Assembly: GCF_010092985.1 (NCBI RefSeq)
Contig: NZ_CP048106.1
Location: 558,001-622,000, forward strand
From: Pontibacter pudoricolor
GTDB taxonomy: Bacteria > Bacteroidota > Bacteroidia > Cytophagales > Hymenobacteraceae
Direction of reading: 5' to 3'
DNA length: 64,000 bases
A model generated the notes under the pieces. The model saw only the letters and a list, made by a program, of their open reading frames with translations. It searched no databases and was not told the DNA's origin. A program made the translations under genes and the position numbers. Positions 16,677 through 26,450 of this stretch are shown here, piece after piece; positions within the stretch are counted from its first letter, which is position 1, and every line of letters begins with the position of its first letter.

Positions 16677-19148
16677 TTAGTTGCCACCGGCTCTATTCTT
16701 CTCTTCTTCGGCACCGCCTGTTCTGCGTCTTGGCGCTGACGCCTGGGCTTTTCCAAATTTGTAGTTAAAGGTCAGGGTCGCTACCCTGGAGTCACGCACC
16801 TGGTAAAAGTTTTCGGCATAGTTATTTATAGTGGTAGCGCCGTTGGTTTTGTTTGTGTAGAAGACGTCGCTTACGCTAAGTTTAATACTTGCCTTCTTTT
16901 CCCAGAGCTGTTTCTGCACACCCGCCGATGCAAACCAGACAGGCTCTACATCCAGGAAGCCATAGGCCTCGGCAGTTCTGTAAACACCGGTTGCTTCGGC
17001 AGACCAGCCGTTTGGTAAGTTAAAAGTGTTGTTAGAATTTATGTTGAACGATAGCTGGCTGTTTTCGAGTTTATTATTGGCAATATAGCCGCTATAAGCG
17101 CTATAATATGAGGTTAAATTATTTACGCTGTTAAACCAGTTGCCAACTGAGAAAGGTACGGTAACCGATATGGCATAATAATCGGAACGATCTAAGTTCT
17201 CGAACGATTGCTTTACAATTTTTGCCGGCTCCTTATTTTCTTCTTTCTGAGATATATCCTGCTGAAGAACCTGTATTATTGGATCTGAGGTGTAACTATA
17301 GCTTAGTTTGGTAACGATGCGCTGATCAAAGGTATGCGTAAACTCAAAAGAATAAGAGGTTTCAGGGGCAAGGTACGGGTTGCCTGCGGAGTAGGTGCTT
17401 GGGTCTAAGTAGTTCTTAAACGGGTTAAGCTGGTTATACGATGGTCTGTTAATTCTGCGACTCAGGGATACACCAAGGTCATGCTTTTTGCTCAGCGTGT
17501 AGCCCACGAAGGCACTCGGGAATAATTGCGTATAGTTATGGTCCAGTTTACGGTCTTCTTCTTTCACGGTCTCTGATAACTGCTCGCCTTTTGCATTGGT
17601 GTTTTCCAGGCGCAGGCCAAGTTGCAGGCTCATTTTATCCCATTTTTTAGATGTGTTCAGGTAAGCAGCATTGATGTTCTCGTCGTACAGAAAGTGATTG
17701 CTTTTTTCTGATTCAAATATATTCCCGCCGTTGGTTCTGTTGTAAAACTCCAGGTTGTTGTCGGCACTTACTAGGCTGCTTTTAAAACCGGCATCCAGTT
17801 TACCATTAATGCTGGTAAGTGGCTGCGTATAGTCTACCTTGGCAGACCGAATACTCAGGTTGCCATCCAGGGTGCCGTACAACAGGTTCGGAACACCTTT
17901 CAGATTGCCTTCCGGTGTATACGTTTTGGTCGTAAAGTCCTGCTCGTCGGTATTGTTGTAAATGATGTAATCCACATCTGCCGTAAGTTCGCGACCGGTG
18001 CTGTCTATAGTATGTTTCAGGTTCAGATTTATGCCGTGGTTTTCACGGTCGTGGCCGGCAATGGCATTCGTAACGAAAGTTGAATCTGTAGCACCGGAAG
18101 CGTCACGTCCTGCTGCCCGGTTTAAGTTATCTCTGTCTATGCCGGTCAGGTAACCGCTGGCTACTATGCCGAGCGTGGTTTTAGGAGTCAGGAAATAATC
18201 GGCACCTACACGTGCGTTATGCGTTTTAAACTGGAAGTTAAACCGGTTCTGCTGGTCATAGTTACCGGCAAAGTTCTTGTTTTCGTCAAAAAACGTACGG
18301 TCAATGTTCAGCTGGGTAAAATCATCGCGGTATACATAGTTATAGTTGCCGAACACATTCAGTTTTTTTGCGCGATGGTTCAGCTGAAAGCTCTGGTTTG
18401 CTTTAAACTTCTCGCCATAACCAAAAGAAGAAGTAATGCTGCCGTTCGTGCCAAGGCTTTTATCACGTTTCAGTTTAATATCTATAATTCCGGAGTTGCC
18501 CGCAGCGTCGTATTTGGAGGATGGATTTGTGATGAGCTCGATCTTATCAACTGAATTAGCCGACATGCTACGGAGCACATTGGCAAGTTCCGCACCTGTC
18601 ATTGGTACCTGCTTTCCGTCTATCATTACAATTACGCCGCTACGGCCGCGCATACTAATGTTGTCGTTCTGGTCAATCGTTACGCCGGGTGCTTTTTCGA
18701 GAACTTCCAGTGCCGTGTTCCCCGCTGCTGCGATGCTGTTCTCCACATTCAGCACGGTCTTGTCCATGTGCTGTTCTATCAGTGGCCGTTGCCCTTCTAC
18801 CACCACTTCTTTCAGGCTGGTACTGTTTTCTTTTAATACCAGGGTTCCCACCTGCACTATGCCGGAGGCTTCTGTAAGCGCTATCTCGTTGCTCATAACT
18901 TTGGCGTAACCCACCATGCTGGCAGCAACTCTGTACTTTCCGGCAGCAACTCCCTCAAACAGAAAGGCTCCGGACTCTTCGGATAACATGCCCTTAACCA
19001 GCGATGAATCTTTGGCCTGCAACAACAGCACATTGGCAAACCCAACAGGCTTGTTGTTGTCATCAAGTAAGGTGCCTTTTAAAATTGCCTGCTGTGCGCT
19101 CAGGTTCGTGAACAGAAGCAGCAAAAGTGGTAGTAGTAATTTCTTCAT
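16677..19148 (-). CDS. TonB-dependent-receptor-like outer membrane beta-barrel protein
   Basis: 823 residues with signal peptide (MKKLLLPLLLLLFTNLSAQQ). Domain order: CarboxypepD_reg-like beta-sandwich (~22-110), plug domain with LKEVVVEGQRPLIEQ and a GVTIDQNDNISMRGRSGV stretch (~112-230), then an outer-membrane beta-barrel of the OMP_b-brl_3 type ending in alternating strands. The last ~20 residues are a charged Arg/Gly/Glu-rich tail after the final strand, which is unusual because barrels normally end on an aromatic residue. Substrate unknown; no SusD partner or regulator adjacent. Confidence 0.88.
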   Translation of the reverse strand: MKKLLLPLLLLLFTNLSAQQAILKGTLLDDNNKPVGFANVLLLQAKDSSLVKGMLSEESGAFLFEGVAAGKYRVAASMVGYAKVMSNEIALTEASGIVQVGTLVLKENSTSLKEVVVEGQRPLIEQHMDKTVLNVENSIAAAGNTALEVLEKAPGVTIDQNDNISMRGRSGVIVMIDGKQVPMTGAELANVLRSMSANSVDKIELITNPSSKYDAAGNSGIIDIKLKRDKSLGTNGSITSSFGYGEKFKANQSFQLNHRAKKLNVFGNYNYVYRDDFTQLNIDRTFFDENKNFAGNYDQQNRFNFQFKTHNARVGADYFLTPKTTLGIVASGYLTGIDRDNLNRAAGRDASGATDSTFVTNAIAGHDRENHGINLNLKHTIDSTGRELTADVDYIIYNNTDEQDFTTKTYTPEGNLKGVPNLLYGTLDGNLSIRSAKVDYTQPLTSINGKLDAGFKSSLVSADNNLEFYNRTNGGNIFESEKSNHFLYDENINAAYLNTSKKWDKMSLQLGLRLENTNAKGEQLSETVKEEDRKLDHNYTQLFPSAFVGYTLSKKHDLGVSLSRRINRPSYNQLNPFKNYLDPSTYSAGNPYLAPETSYSFEFTHTFDQRIVTKLSYSYTSDPIIQVLQQDISQKEENKEPAKIVKQSFENLDRSDYYAISVTVPFSVGNWFNSVNNLTSYYSAYSGYIANNKLENSQLSFNINSNNTFNLPNGWSAEATGVYRTAEAYGFLDVEPVWFASAGVQKQLWEKKASIKLSVSDVFYTNKTNGATTINNYAENFYQVRDSRVATLTFNYKFGKAQASAPRRRTGGAEEEKNRAGGN

Positions 19149-19440
19149 AGTTGTATAGGTTGATTTATTTGTGAAGTGTGTTGCTGGTGATGAGCGGTTT
19201 ATGGTTAATCATATCATTTCTGAAAACGGCAATACCAATTCGTGTGCCAGTTATGCATATAGCTGAAAATCAGGGTTCTATTATAGTAATGTCGCTTTTT
19301 GTAACTATGGATTTACCCTGCCGCTGTCTGTTTTCGAACAGCAATTCGTCTGAAAATGGACACTGAGTAGGGTATGGTTCATGCTATAGTTCGCTAATGT
19401 AATTTTATATACGATAAATTTCGTACATCAAAGACAAACT

Positions 19441-19518
19441 ATGCAGGCAGAGGTTGCATCACTTAAAAATTATTTCAGAAAAGTGTTGGAAGGAGATAAG
19501 AGGAGGGTAGAACTTTAG
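19441..19518 (+). CDS. Possible 25-residue small protein
   Basis: ATG to TAG encoding MQAEVASLKNYFRKVLEGDK followed by RRVEL. It would form a charged amphipathic helix. Upstream TAAATTTC is close to the -7 consensus. There is no homology evidence, and it may equally be a chance ORF or a remnant. Confidence 0.22.
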   Translation: MQAEVASLKNYFRKVLEGDKRRVEL

Positions 19519-19546
19519 CTGCTTTGACGGCTGCAAGGATTAAAAA

Positions 19547-19576
19547 AAGCCACACCGAAACGAATCGGCGTGGCTT
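19547..19576 (-). terminator. Terminator of selO
   Basis: AAGCCACACCGA (19547-19558) and TCGGCGTGGCTT (19565-19576); on the minus strand it is followed by a run of T. Confidence 0.82.
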
Positions 19577-19600
19577 CTATAGATCAAACTATAGGTTACG

Positions 19601-21157
19601 TTATGAACTGCACGAGAGCATAGAGCAACCAGCTTTCTGGCTGGCCCATTCCGGCCGCGTCTGGAAGAACTCGTCGAACTTATCGGAGTAAGGTTGTTTC
19701 ATGGCTTCCTGCAATTTCAGGAAAAGTGTATCTTCTCCTTTTTCCAGTTCTTCTATGGCCTGATGCAACAGGTAATTCCGGAGTATAAAGCGTGGGTTTG
19801 CTTTTCGCATTATCTCCTGCGATGCCTGCCTGGTAATGGTGTTTTTATTCAGGCGTTCCAGGTAATTCGAGATCAGACTATAGAGTTGCTCACTTTGCTC
19901 CGGAGTCAGGTCATCATACAAGCTATCTTTAAAATGACCGGCTACTTCATTGGCGTTTGCCATAAACAGAGGCAGGTCTGTCAGCAACTGGTAGAAGATC
20001 GTCATGTCGGGTTTAACGGCGGCAAGTGTTTTCTCGAATTGAGTTACTAGCTCCGTATCTGCGTCGGTCACTTTATCCAGGCCCAGTTTTTTGCCCATCA
20101 TCTGGTAATATTTCTGCCAGTAGATTTCCTTGTACGTTTCAAGGGCGGCCAGCAAGGCATCTTTCTCTAGCAATGGCAGCAGGGCAGCAGCCAGGCAACC
20201 CAAATTCCAGTAGGCTATGGATGGTTGCTTGCCAAACGCATAACGCCTGCCCGGAAGGTCGGTAGTATTCGGGGTAAAGTCGGGATCATAATCATCTACA
20301 AAAGAGTAGGGGCCATAGTCTATCGTTAACCCAAGCACCGACATGTTATCGGTGTTCATGACGCCATGCACAAAACCTACCCGTTGCCATTCTACCATTA
20401 AGGTCGCGGTGCGCTCCACTATCTCTTTAAACCAGGTAAGTACGTTGTCCTCGCCGGTAATATGCGGGTAATAGCGGTCTATGGTCCAGTTTACAAGTTG
20501 CTGCAGGTGGTCGGTTTCTTTGCGGGAATTCAGCATCTCGAAATTACCGAAACGCAGAAAACTTGGTGCCACGCGCGTTACTATAGCGCCGGGTTCATAG
20601 GCTGCATTTCCGTTGTAAAACATATCGCGCAATACCGGTTCACCGGTAGATACCAGACTTAGAGCGCGTGTAGTGGGTACGCCCAGGTAATGCATCGCCT
20701 CACTCATCAGGTACTCCCGCACCGACGAACGCAACACCGCACGGCCATCGGCACGGCGCGAGTAAGCAGTTGGTCCGGCCCCTTTCAGTTGCAGCTCGAA
20801 GGTTTTGCCCTTTGTAGTTTCCCATTCGCCAAGCGTAATGGCTCTGCCATCGCCCAGCTGCCCGGCCCAGCTGCCAAACTGGTGCCCGGCATAACAAGCG
20901 GCATAAGGGTACATGGTTTCAGCTACATAGTTGCCACCTAAAATGTCAAGCTCCTCTTGTGTGGTCGGTTTTGCAATACCAAGTTCTTCTGCCAAGTCCT
21001 CAGACCAGGCCAGCAGGCTCACTTTTTCTACGGGCGTAGGAATGGTTTTGCTGTATAAAACGCCGGGTGTCTGGCGGGGTGTCAGGTTGCCGCTTTCGTC
21101 GCCGGGGAAAGTGGTGACAAATTCTTTTTTATAGTGCTTTGAGCGAAGGCTCTCCAT
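19601..21157 (-). CDS. selO: Protein adenylyltransferase SelO (YdiU family)
   Basis: 518 residues, full length. Seen: YAGHQFGSWAGQLGDGRAI (~88-106), LQLKGAGPTAYSRRADGRAV (ATP-binding Lys and Arg, ~120-140), HGVMNTDNMSVLGLTIDYGP with catalytic Asn/Asp (~263-282), and a C-terminal GCSMLSCSS. Known: a pseudokinase fold that transfers AMP to Ser/Thr/Tyr of redox proteins. The penultimate tetrapeptide has Cys where animal SelO has selenocysteine. Monocistronic, closed by its own terminator. Confidence 0.93.
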   Translation of the reverse strand: MESLRSKHYKKEFVTTFPGDESGNLTPRQTPGVLYSKTIPTPVEKVSLLAWSEDLAEELGIAKPTTQEELDILGGNYVAETMYPYAACYAGHQFGSWAGQLGDGRAITLGEWETTKGKTFELQLKGAGPTAYSRRADGRAVLRSSVREYLMSEAMHYLGVPTTRALSLVSTGEPVLRDMFYNGNAAYEPGAIVTRVAPSFLRFGNFEMLNSRKETDHLQQLVNWTIDRYYPHITGEDNVLTWFKEIVERTATLMVEWQRVGFVHGVMNTDNMSVLGLTIDYGPYSFVDDYDPDFTPNTTDLPGRRYAFGKQPSIAYWNLGCLAAALLPLLEKDALLAALETYKEIYWQKYYQMMGKKLGLDKVTDADTELVTQFEKTLAAVKPDMTIFYQLLTDLPLFMANANEVAGHFKDSLYDDLTPEQSEQLYSLISNYLERLNKNTITRQASQEIMRKANPRFILRNYLLHQAIEELEKGEDTLFLKLQEAMKQPYSDKFDEFFQTRPEWASQKAGCSMLSCSS

Positions 21158-21442
21158 AGTTCAGGATTTTATAGTTGTTTAACCTTACCGGCTATAGTTT
21201 GTAGTTCTATAGTTGACAGGCTTCCCATCATAACAAGCAAAAGGCAGTATTAGTTGAGATTTAGTGATGGTACAGGGCAAAATTTAGTGTAAAATCATAA
21301 CACACTTTTTAGCTGAACATTAAACGTTTATCTGAAGTATAGCAGAAAGTTAAAAGCAGCCATAAACGTAAATGCAACTATAGTTATATCTAATGTGGGC
21401 TGCAAACCGTATCTAAAGTGAAATGAATTAAAAGCTATAAAA

Positions 21443-21643
21443 ATGGAAAATAACCTGTCAAATACATCACTCAAAAGTCTGATCCAGAATCCATCTCAAC
21501 TGGCAGATATCATGAAAGATCCGGGTAAACAAGGACTGGATTTTTATAACAACTTAACTGTAAAAGAGCAACAGTATATTTTATTTGCTGCAGCCGCAGG
21601 CCTTATCGGGTATGCCATTTACCTGGGCAGGCAACACAGCTAA
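21443..21643 (+). CDS. Small single-span membrane protein, unknown
   Basis: 66 residues. The polar N-terminal half (SLIQNPSQLADIMKDPGKQG) is followed by one transmembrane helix (~46-62, ILFAAAAGLIGYAIYLG) and a short charged end. Own terminator 13 nt after the stop. No family recognised; probably a real small protein. Confidence 0.65.
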   Translation: MENNLSNTSLKSLIQNPSQLADIMKDPGKQGLDFYNNLTVKEQQYILFAAAAGLIGYAIYLGRQHS

Positions 21644-21655
21644 TCAGCAACTATA

Positions 21656-21683
21656 AAAGGTATGGGCCCAGGCTCATACCTTT
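21656..21683 (+). terminator. Terminator after small membrane protein gene
   Basis: AAAGGTATGGGCC pairs with GGCTCATACCTTT around a 2-nt centre, then TTGTTTTAT. Confidence 0.75.
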
Positions 21684-21707
21684 GTTGTTTTATGGCAGTA
21701 AAACCAT

Positions 21708-22127
21708 TTACTTCCGGCCCTTTGTTTTGCGAGCTTTATGTTGCTCCGCTTTTAGTAGTTTAAATTCTTCGTTATCTATAGTTACCGTATAGTATAGTTC
21801 GGTCAGTATATTAAGGTCAGCTTCAAAGTCGTAGGTTACAGTCAGGGCCAGTTCCTTATCCGGGTTCAGCACGTAGTCCTCATCTTCCTTATCATAAATT
21901 TCGAACTCAAATTCACCTTCTTCCAGTTGCTTGTTCGGGATACGGGCTAGGCAATCGCCGGTAATTACCAAAGGTTCTGCCAGGTCTACCACCAACTCGA
22001 ATGGCTGATAATATTTGCCGTCTTTTTTCAGCGTTATATACTCAATTCTGTCTATATGCAGCTCAATATTGCTGTTGGCGCTATCGCGTTTGGTTTTAAT
22101 ATCCTGAATGTTGCCTTTTAATCTCAT
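21708..22127 (-). CDS. Conserved-looking hypothetical protein
   Basis: 139 residues, no signal peptide or membrane segment. Beta-rich and acidic in the middle (GEFEFEIYDKEDEDYVLNPD), with a basic C-terminus (KARKTKGRK). The alternating pattern suggests a small beta-sandwich. No family recognised. Codon use matches neighbours. Confidence 0.6.
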   Translation of the reverse strand: MRLKGNIQDIKTKRDSANSNIELHIDRIEYITLKKDGKYYQPFELVVDLAEPLVITGDCLARIPNKQLEEGEFEFEIYDKEDEDYVLNPDKELALTVTYDFEADLNILTELYYTVTIDNEEFKLLKAEQHKARKTKGRK

Positions 22128-22261
22128 GTGCTTTTGTACGGAGTTGATATGCTGAAAGTATAAGCTGGTTTAATTGAGCCATGCTATGCTTTACTTACAA
22201 AGATAAGAACTATAAACTTAAGCCTGCGGCTATAGTTGGAGCTATCGTTTATAGTTGCCGT

Positions 22262-22300
22262 TTTAACCCACCCCTGCCCCTCCAGGGAGGGGGATTTCGG
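22262..22300. repeat. Dispersed repeat TTTAACCCACCCCTGCC, copy 2
   Basis: Same block as 7026-7057, followed by CCTCC/GGAGG hairpin, GATTTCGGCTATAGTT. Confidence 0.7.
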
Positions 22301-22430
22301 CTATAGTTAGGGTGTAGCTATAGTTCTATAGTTGCCTTTTGACACACCCTGTTGAGCCTGGCTCGCAAGTTTCGAGCTCCCGTTCACACTTTTCTTCAAG
22401 GGGAAAATTCTGTTACTACTTTACGTTCTC

Positions 22431-22552
22431 GCCCTCGCTCGCGTCCCGCGAGTGTGAGTTACCTGCGGACTCTGGCCGCTTTCACCTGTGCCTGTGGCAC
22501 AAGTGGCAGGACGCCACTAAGTAGCTCGCACTCGCGGGACGCGAGCGAAGGC
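22431..22552. repeat. Inverted-repeat element, copy 2 (short)
   Basis: Left arm 22431-22479 matches the left arm at 16243 closely. The right arm 22521-22552 matches 16498-16529, but the inner ~17 bp of the arm and most of the middle are missing. Confidence 0.75.
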
Positions 22553-22646
22553 ATTTAAGAGGTTGAATTTAATAGAATGAAACGGCCTTGCCCCAAGCGG
22601 ACAATTCTGCAAAGCTATAGTTTACGCTATAGTTCTATAGTTGGCG

Positions 22647-22690
22647 TTTTAACCCACCCCTGCCTCTCCGAGGAGGGGAAATTCGGCTGG
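22647..22690. repeat. Dispersed repeat TTTAACCCACCCCTGCC, copy 3
   Basis: Same order of blocks as the other two copies: GTTTTAACCCACCCCTGCC, small hairpin, AAATTCGGCTGG. Confidence 0.7.
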
Positions 22691-22740
22691 TGCTATAGTT
22701 ATAGTTGGCATTATAGTCTTATAATTTAAGCCTGTCGAGC

Positions 22741-22760
22741 GGACAGGTCGCGACCTGTCC
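22741..22760. repeat. Perfect 20-bp palindrome
   Basis: GGACAGGTCGCGACCTGTCC. Its arms resemble the outer ends of the nested repeat at 7115-7282, as if that element had lost its centre. Confidence 0.7.
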
Positions 22761-22838
22761 CTATGGAAATACGACCACGATAAAGCGATGCAACTATAGC
22801 TGTTCTGCCAATTATAGTTTAGCTATCGAACGGATCAC

Positions 22839-23028
22839 AGTCTTTGGGTTGAGCGCCTTTGATTTGTTGCGGTGCCGCCAGGCAACCCGAGGAACGAGGG
22901 TAGCAAGAAAGCAGCAGCGCGATTCCCTTATCGAGGGCCCCTACCCCAAGACGGGGCCTCCCGGCCGTGAGGGCATCAAAGCCAACTATAGAACTGTAGG
23001 TTAGTAAAGCTCCCAGGATTAGAATCGG
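22839..23028. repeat. Long dispersed intergenic module, copy 2
   Basis: Block order as in 7364-7576, with different spacers; also bears CAAAGCCAACTATAGAAC. Confidence 0.65.
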
Positions 23029-23256
23029 CTATAGAAGAAAAGGCTAGGTTCAAGGAGTAGAAAATCAAACTATAGAACCAAGATTTCTCCTAACGTCAAA
23101 ATAACAAATGGTAGATCACAAGCAGATGGTGTCGTGAATCCTGGGTTAATTAAACTCAACTTTATATATAGTCATACGTTTATGTGTTTATGTAAACAGC
23201 AGTATGTTAGTGTTTTATAGCTTAGCTTATGTGTTAAACTTTACAAATAATAAACG

Positions 23257-23682
23257 ATGAACAGAGTTTTAGGAAATTACAGTCCGCACCTTTACGCGGT
23301 ACTCCGCATTGTAGCCGGGCTACTGTTTGCCATGCACGGCACTCAGAAATTGTTTGGCTGGCCGGGTGGCGGCGATACCGTAGAACTTGCGTCGCTGATG
23401 GGGCTGGCAGGAATTATAGAGTTTGTAGGAGGCCTGATGATCGCTTTCGGTTTATTTGCCAGCTGGGCCGCTTTTGTAGCCAGTGGCGAGATGGCAGTTG
23501 CTTACTTTATAATGCACGCGCCGCATGGTGCATGGCCAATTCTTAACAAAGGCGAGCTAGCCGTACTTTACTGCTTCCTGTTCCTGTACATGGCCGCTCG
23601 CGGATCCGGCATCTGGAGCATTGATGCTGCCCGGCACCGGGGCACAGTAGCTGACACTGACGTGCATCGCTCTCGAATCTAA
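23257..23682 (+). CDS. DoxX family membrane protein
   Basis: 141 residues, four transmembrane helices. RIVAGLLFAMHGTQKLFGWP near the N-terminus is the DoxX signature, and AYFIMHAPHG with LYCFLFLYMAARG completes the fold. Known: small membrane proteins linked to thiol/oxidative stress or quinone metabolism; exact role open. A 125-bp gap separates it from the aldo/keto reductase gene. Confidence 0.87.
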   Translation: MNRVLGNYSPHLYAVLRIVAGLLFAMHGTQKLFGWPGGGDTVELASLMGLAGIIEFVGGLMIAFGLFASWAAFVASGEMAVAYFIMHAPHGAWPILNKGELAVLYCFLFLYMAARGSGIWSIDAARHRGTVADTDVHRSRI

Positions 23683-23807
23683 GCCATACGTTTAAAACTT
23701 TTCGCGTATAGTATAGTTTGTGTACGAACCAGCGCAGTGGCTTTTACAGGCACCTGCACTGGCTCGTATAGCTACTTAAATTTCTGTAACCACAGCAAAC
23801 TATATTT

Positions 23808-24677
23808 ATGGCAGATAACACTTCATTCAATAAGACATTTACAATTGGCAACGACCTTACAGTTAACCGGATGGGATTTGGAGCCATGCGCATTACCGGC
23901 GAGGGCATCTGGGGACCACCAAAAGATCACGACGAAGCTATACGCGTACTGCAACGAACTGTAGAATTAGGCATAAACTTTATAGATACTGCTGATAGTT
24001 ACGGGCCCAATGTGTCGGAAGAGCTGATCGCGGAAGCACTTTACCCTTACCCCAAAGACCTGGTTATTGCTACAAAAGGCGGCCTTACGCGCACCGGGCC
24101 TAACGTATGGCCAATTAATGCCGACCCCGACTATTTGCAAAGAGCACTGGAAGGAAGTTTGAAGCGCTTAAAGCAGGACCGCATCGATCTTTACCAACTG
24201 CATCGGGTGGATCCGGAAGTGCCTTATGAGAAAACCCTTGAGTTTCTGCAGCGCGCTCAGGAAGAAGGACTGGTGAAGCATATCGGTTTATCGGAAGTAA
24301 CGATTGACCAGATCAAAAAAGCACAGGAGTATTTCAACGTAGTGTCGGTACAAAATAAGTACAGCGTTGATTTCCGGACAAAGTGGGAAGAGGAACTGAA
24401 GTTCTGTGAAGAACAGGACATGGCGTTTATCCCCTGGAACCCGATAAATGCAGGCAATGTAGGCGCCATCGATAAACTGACGGAGATCGGTAAAAAGTAT
24501 GATGCCTCTGCGCATCAGGTAGCACTAAGCTGGCTGCTGCATCACTCGCCAAACATCCTGCTGATACCGGGCACCTCTAAAGTCAAACACCTCGAAGAAA
24601 ACTACAGAGCAGCATCTATCAATCTCTCTGAAGAAGACCTGCAACAACTGAATGCCATAAAGCAATCGGAAAAGTAA
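23808..24677 (+). CDS. Aldo/keto reductase
   Basis: 289 residues, (beta/alpha)8 barrel. Seen: NFIDTADSYGP with catalytic Asp/Tyr (~62-72), VIATKGG (catalytic Lys), YQLHRVD (catalytic His), and a C-terminal IPGTSKVKHLEENYRA NADPH-binding stretch. Known: NADPH-dependent reduction of aldehydes or ketones. Closest in style to the bacterial AKR group that shares the GPNVSEELIAEAL stretch. Closed by a hairpin at 24707-24745. Confidence 0.9.
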   Translation: MADNTSFNKTFTIGNDLTVNRMGFGAMRITGEGIWGPPKDHDEAIRVLQRTVELGINFIDTADSYGPNVSEELIAEALYPYPKDLVIATKGGLTRTGPNVWPINADPDYLQRALEGSLKRLKQDRIDLYQLHRVDPEVPYEKTLEFLQRAQEEGLVKHIGLSEVTIDQIKKAQEYFNVVSVQNKYSVDFRTKWEEELKFCEEQDMAFIPWNPINAGNVGAIDKLTEIGKKYDASAHQVALSWLLHHSPNILLIPGTSKVKHLEENYRAASINLSEEDLQQLNAIKQSEK

Positions 24678-24706
24678 GAAACAGGCTTAAAAGTGACAAA
24701 ATAAGT

Positions 24707-24745
24707 AAGATCCCGGTAGCGCTAAGTTACAGGGATCTTTCTTTG
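24707..24745 (+). terminator. Terminator after aldo/keto reductase gene
   Basis: AAGATCCC (24707-24714) and GGGATCTT (24732-24739) followed by TCTTTG. Confidence 0.65.
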
Positions 24746-25284
24746 TAAATCACCCGCAGCCATCCTGCCGTTGTTAGCGTTTTCACCGACAACTATTTTT
24801 CCCTAACAAGTGCTTGCCGGTGAAAACACGCTGCAAGGGCATTCTTCATCCATTTTCCAAATTGCTGTTTCGTACATCTGTGTCAGAAACTTTGCCTGCT
24901 GCGGGCATCCTTGTCCGCGCAAATGAAAAGCATATCTAGGGGATAAGGAAGTCCCATGCAGCGTACATTCGGACCTGGAAGTCCGAAAGAGCATTAAGTA
25001 AGTTTAGAGTAAGTAAAGGTCACGGAAGCATACTGTTATCGGGATTTTTATTGTTACAAGCGGCACTACGTTAATAACTACAATTAAACTATAGTTTGAG
25101 GCTTAAATACCATTATTTAAATATAGCAGTTTACTTTAAAAGTACAATTTATGCAACTTTGATACTATAGATTAGTATCTACCTAAACATAATTTGTATG
25201 CTTTCCGGCCAAAGGTTATCTGCCATTGGCCAATTTTAGCATTTAAAACGATGTATATGTCTCAAATAAACTGAAAACAAACTT
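24746..25284. other. Noncoding region with partial dispersed repeat
   Basis: About 540 bp, no gene. 24771-24840 is a diverged copy of the 105-bp repeat at 55046 and 63679 (GCTTGCCGGTGAAAACAC, GCAAGGGC). 24962-24984 is a small hairpin TTCGGACC...GTCCGAA. The last 200 bp are AT-rich and should hold the promoter of the dehydrogenase operon. Confidence 0.55.
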
Positions 25285-26439
25285 ATGCTGGCAATGAACT
25301 ACCGGGGTCCGAAAAGGGTCCGAATTGAAGAAAAACCAATGCCTGAAATTCTGCATCCCGAAGATGCCATTGTTCGGGTATTACGCTCCTGCATCTGTGG
25401 GTCTGACCTGCACTTATACAATGGCAACGTACCGGATACGCGCGTAGGCACCACCTTCGGGCACGAATTTGTGGGAGAAATAGTAGAGATCGGCTCTGAA
25501 GTTACGAAGGTAAAAGTGGGCGATAATGTGCTGGTGCCTTTTAATATTTCGTGTGGTAAATGCGTTTTCTGTAAACAGGAACTGTATGGTAACTGCCACG
25601 AATCTAATCCGGAGGCAACAGCTGTAGGGGCTATTTATGGTTACTCGCATACGGCTGGTGGTTACCATGGCGGACAGGCCGAATATGTGCGTGTTCCGTA
25701 TGCCAACGTTGGCCCAACCATCATTCCGCCAGGCATGGACCTGGATGACGCCGTGCTGCTGACAGACGTAGTGCCAACCGGTTACCAGGCTGCTGAGATG
25801 GGCGGTATACAAAAAGGTGATACGGTTATGGTGTTTGGTGCCGGTCCGATAGGTATCATGGCTGCTAAATGTTCGTGGTTGTTTGGTGCAGGCCGCGTGA
25901 TCATTATAGACAAAGAAGAGTACCGCCTGGAATTTGCCCGCAACTATGCACAATGCGAAGCTTACAACTTTGAGGAGATAGGCGACATAGCCGTTTTTGC
26001 AAAGAAAACCACGGACTCGCTGGGTGCTGATGTGTGTATAGATGCCGTTGGTGCCGAAGCTGCCGGTAATGCCATGCAAACCATAACCGGTAGAAAACTG
26101 CTGTTGCAGGCTGGCTCGGCCACTGCGTTGCACTGGGCTATAAACTGTGTGAAGAAAGGCGGTATCGTATCTATAGTTGGTGTGTATGGCCCGACAGATA
26201 ACCTGGTACCGATCGGGAACGTGCTTAACAAAGGACTCACCATTCGCGCAAACCAGGCTTCGGTAAAACGCTTGTTACCACGCCTGATCGAGCACGTGCA
26301 GAACGGCATTATTAACCCGAAGGCACTGATCACACATCGCCTGCCATTGGAAGAAGTAGCCGAAGGGTACCGCATGTTCTCAAACAAACTGGATAACTGC
26401 ATTAAACCGGTGCTTATTCCACCATCAGCCAAAATTTAA
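25285..26439 (+). CDS. Zinc-dependent alcohol dehydrogenase (formaldehyde-dehydrogenase-like MDR)
   Basis: 384 residues, medium-chain dehydrogenase. Catalytic zinc ligands in SCICGSDLH (~38) and GHEFVGE (~61); structural-zinc cluster CGKCVFCKQELYGNC (~91-105); NAD loop FGAGPIGIMA (~182). The inserted stretch around residues 105-135 (ATAVGAIYGYSHTAGGYHGG) is typical of glutathione-independent formaldehyde dehydrogenases and related threonine-dehydrogenase-like enzymes. First gene of a two-gene operon with the next protein, 11 nt apart. Confidence 0.88.
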   Translation: MLAMNYRGPKRVRIEEKPMPEILHPEDAIVRVLRSCICGSDLHLYNGNVPDTRVGTTFGHEFVGEIVEIGSEVTKVKVGDNVLVPFNISCGKCVFCKQELYGNCHESNPEATAVGAIYGYSHTAGGYHGGQAEYVRVPYANVGPTIIPPGMDLDDAVLLTDVVPTGYQAAEMGGIQKGDTVMVFGAGPIGIMAAKCSWLFGAGRVIIIDKEEYRLEFARNYAQCEAYNFEEIGDIAVFAKKTTDSLGADVCIDAVGAEAAGNAMQTITGRKLLLQAGSATALHWAINCVKKGGIVSIVGVYGPTDNLVPIGNVLNKGLTIRANQASVKRLLPRLIEHVQNGIINPKALITHRLPLEEVAEGYRMFSNKLDNCIKPVLIPPSAKI

Positions 26440-26450
26440 AGAAAACTATT

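Larger units (their letters stand above)
19149..19600. other. Intergenic region upstream of receptor gene
   Basis: About 450 bp holding the receptor promoter (minus strand), a possible 25-codon ORF at 19441-19518, and the selO terminator. Otherwise nothing recognised. Confidence 0.5.
22128..23256. other. Repeat-rich noncoding region
   Basis: 1.1 kb without a credible gene. It contains two TTTAACCCACCCCTGCC repeats, copy 2 of the inverted-repeat element, a perfect 20-bp palindrome and copy 2 of the long module, plus many CTATAGTT motifs. It is a mosaic of the same families seen at 6.7-7.8 and 16.2-16.5 kb. Confidence 0.7.

Noticed and set aside
25414..26133. 239-codon frame opposite the alcohol dehydrogenase
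   Set aside because: Sense gene has intact zinc and NAD motifs; the antisense frame has no recognisable feature.
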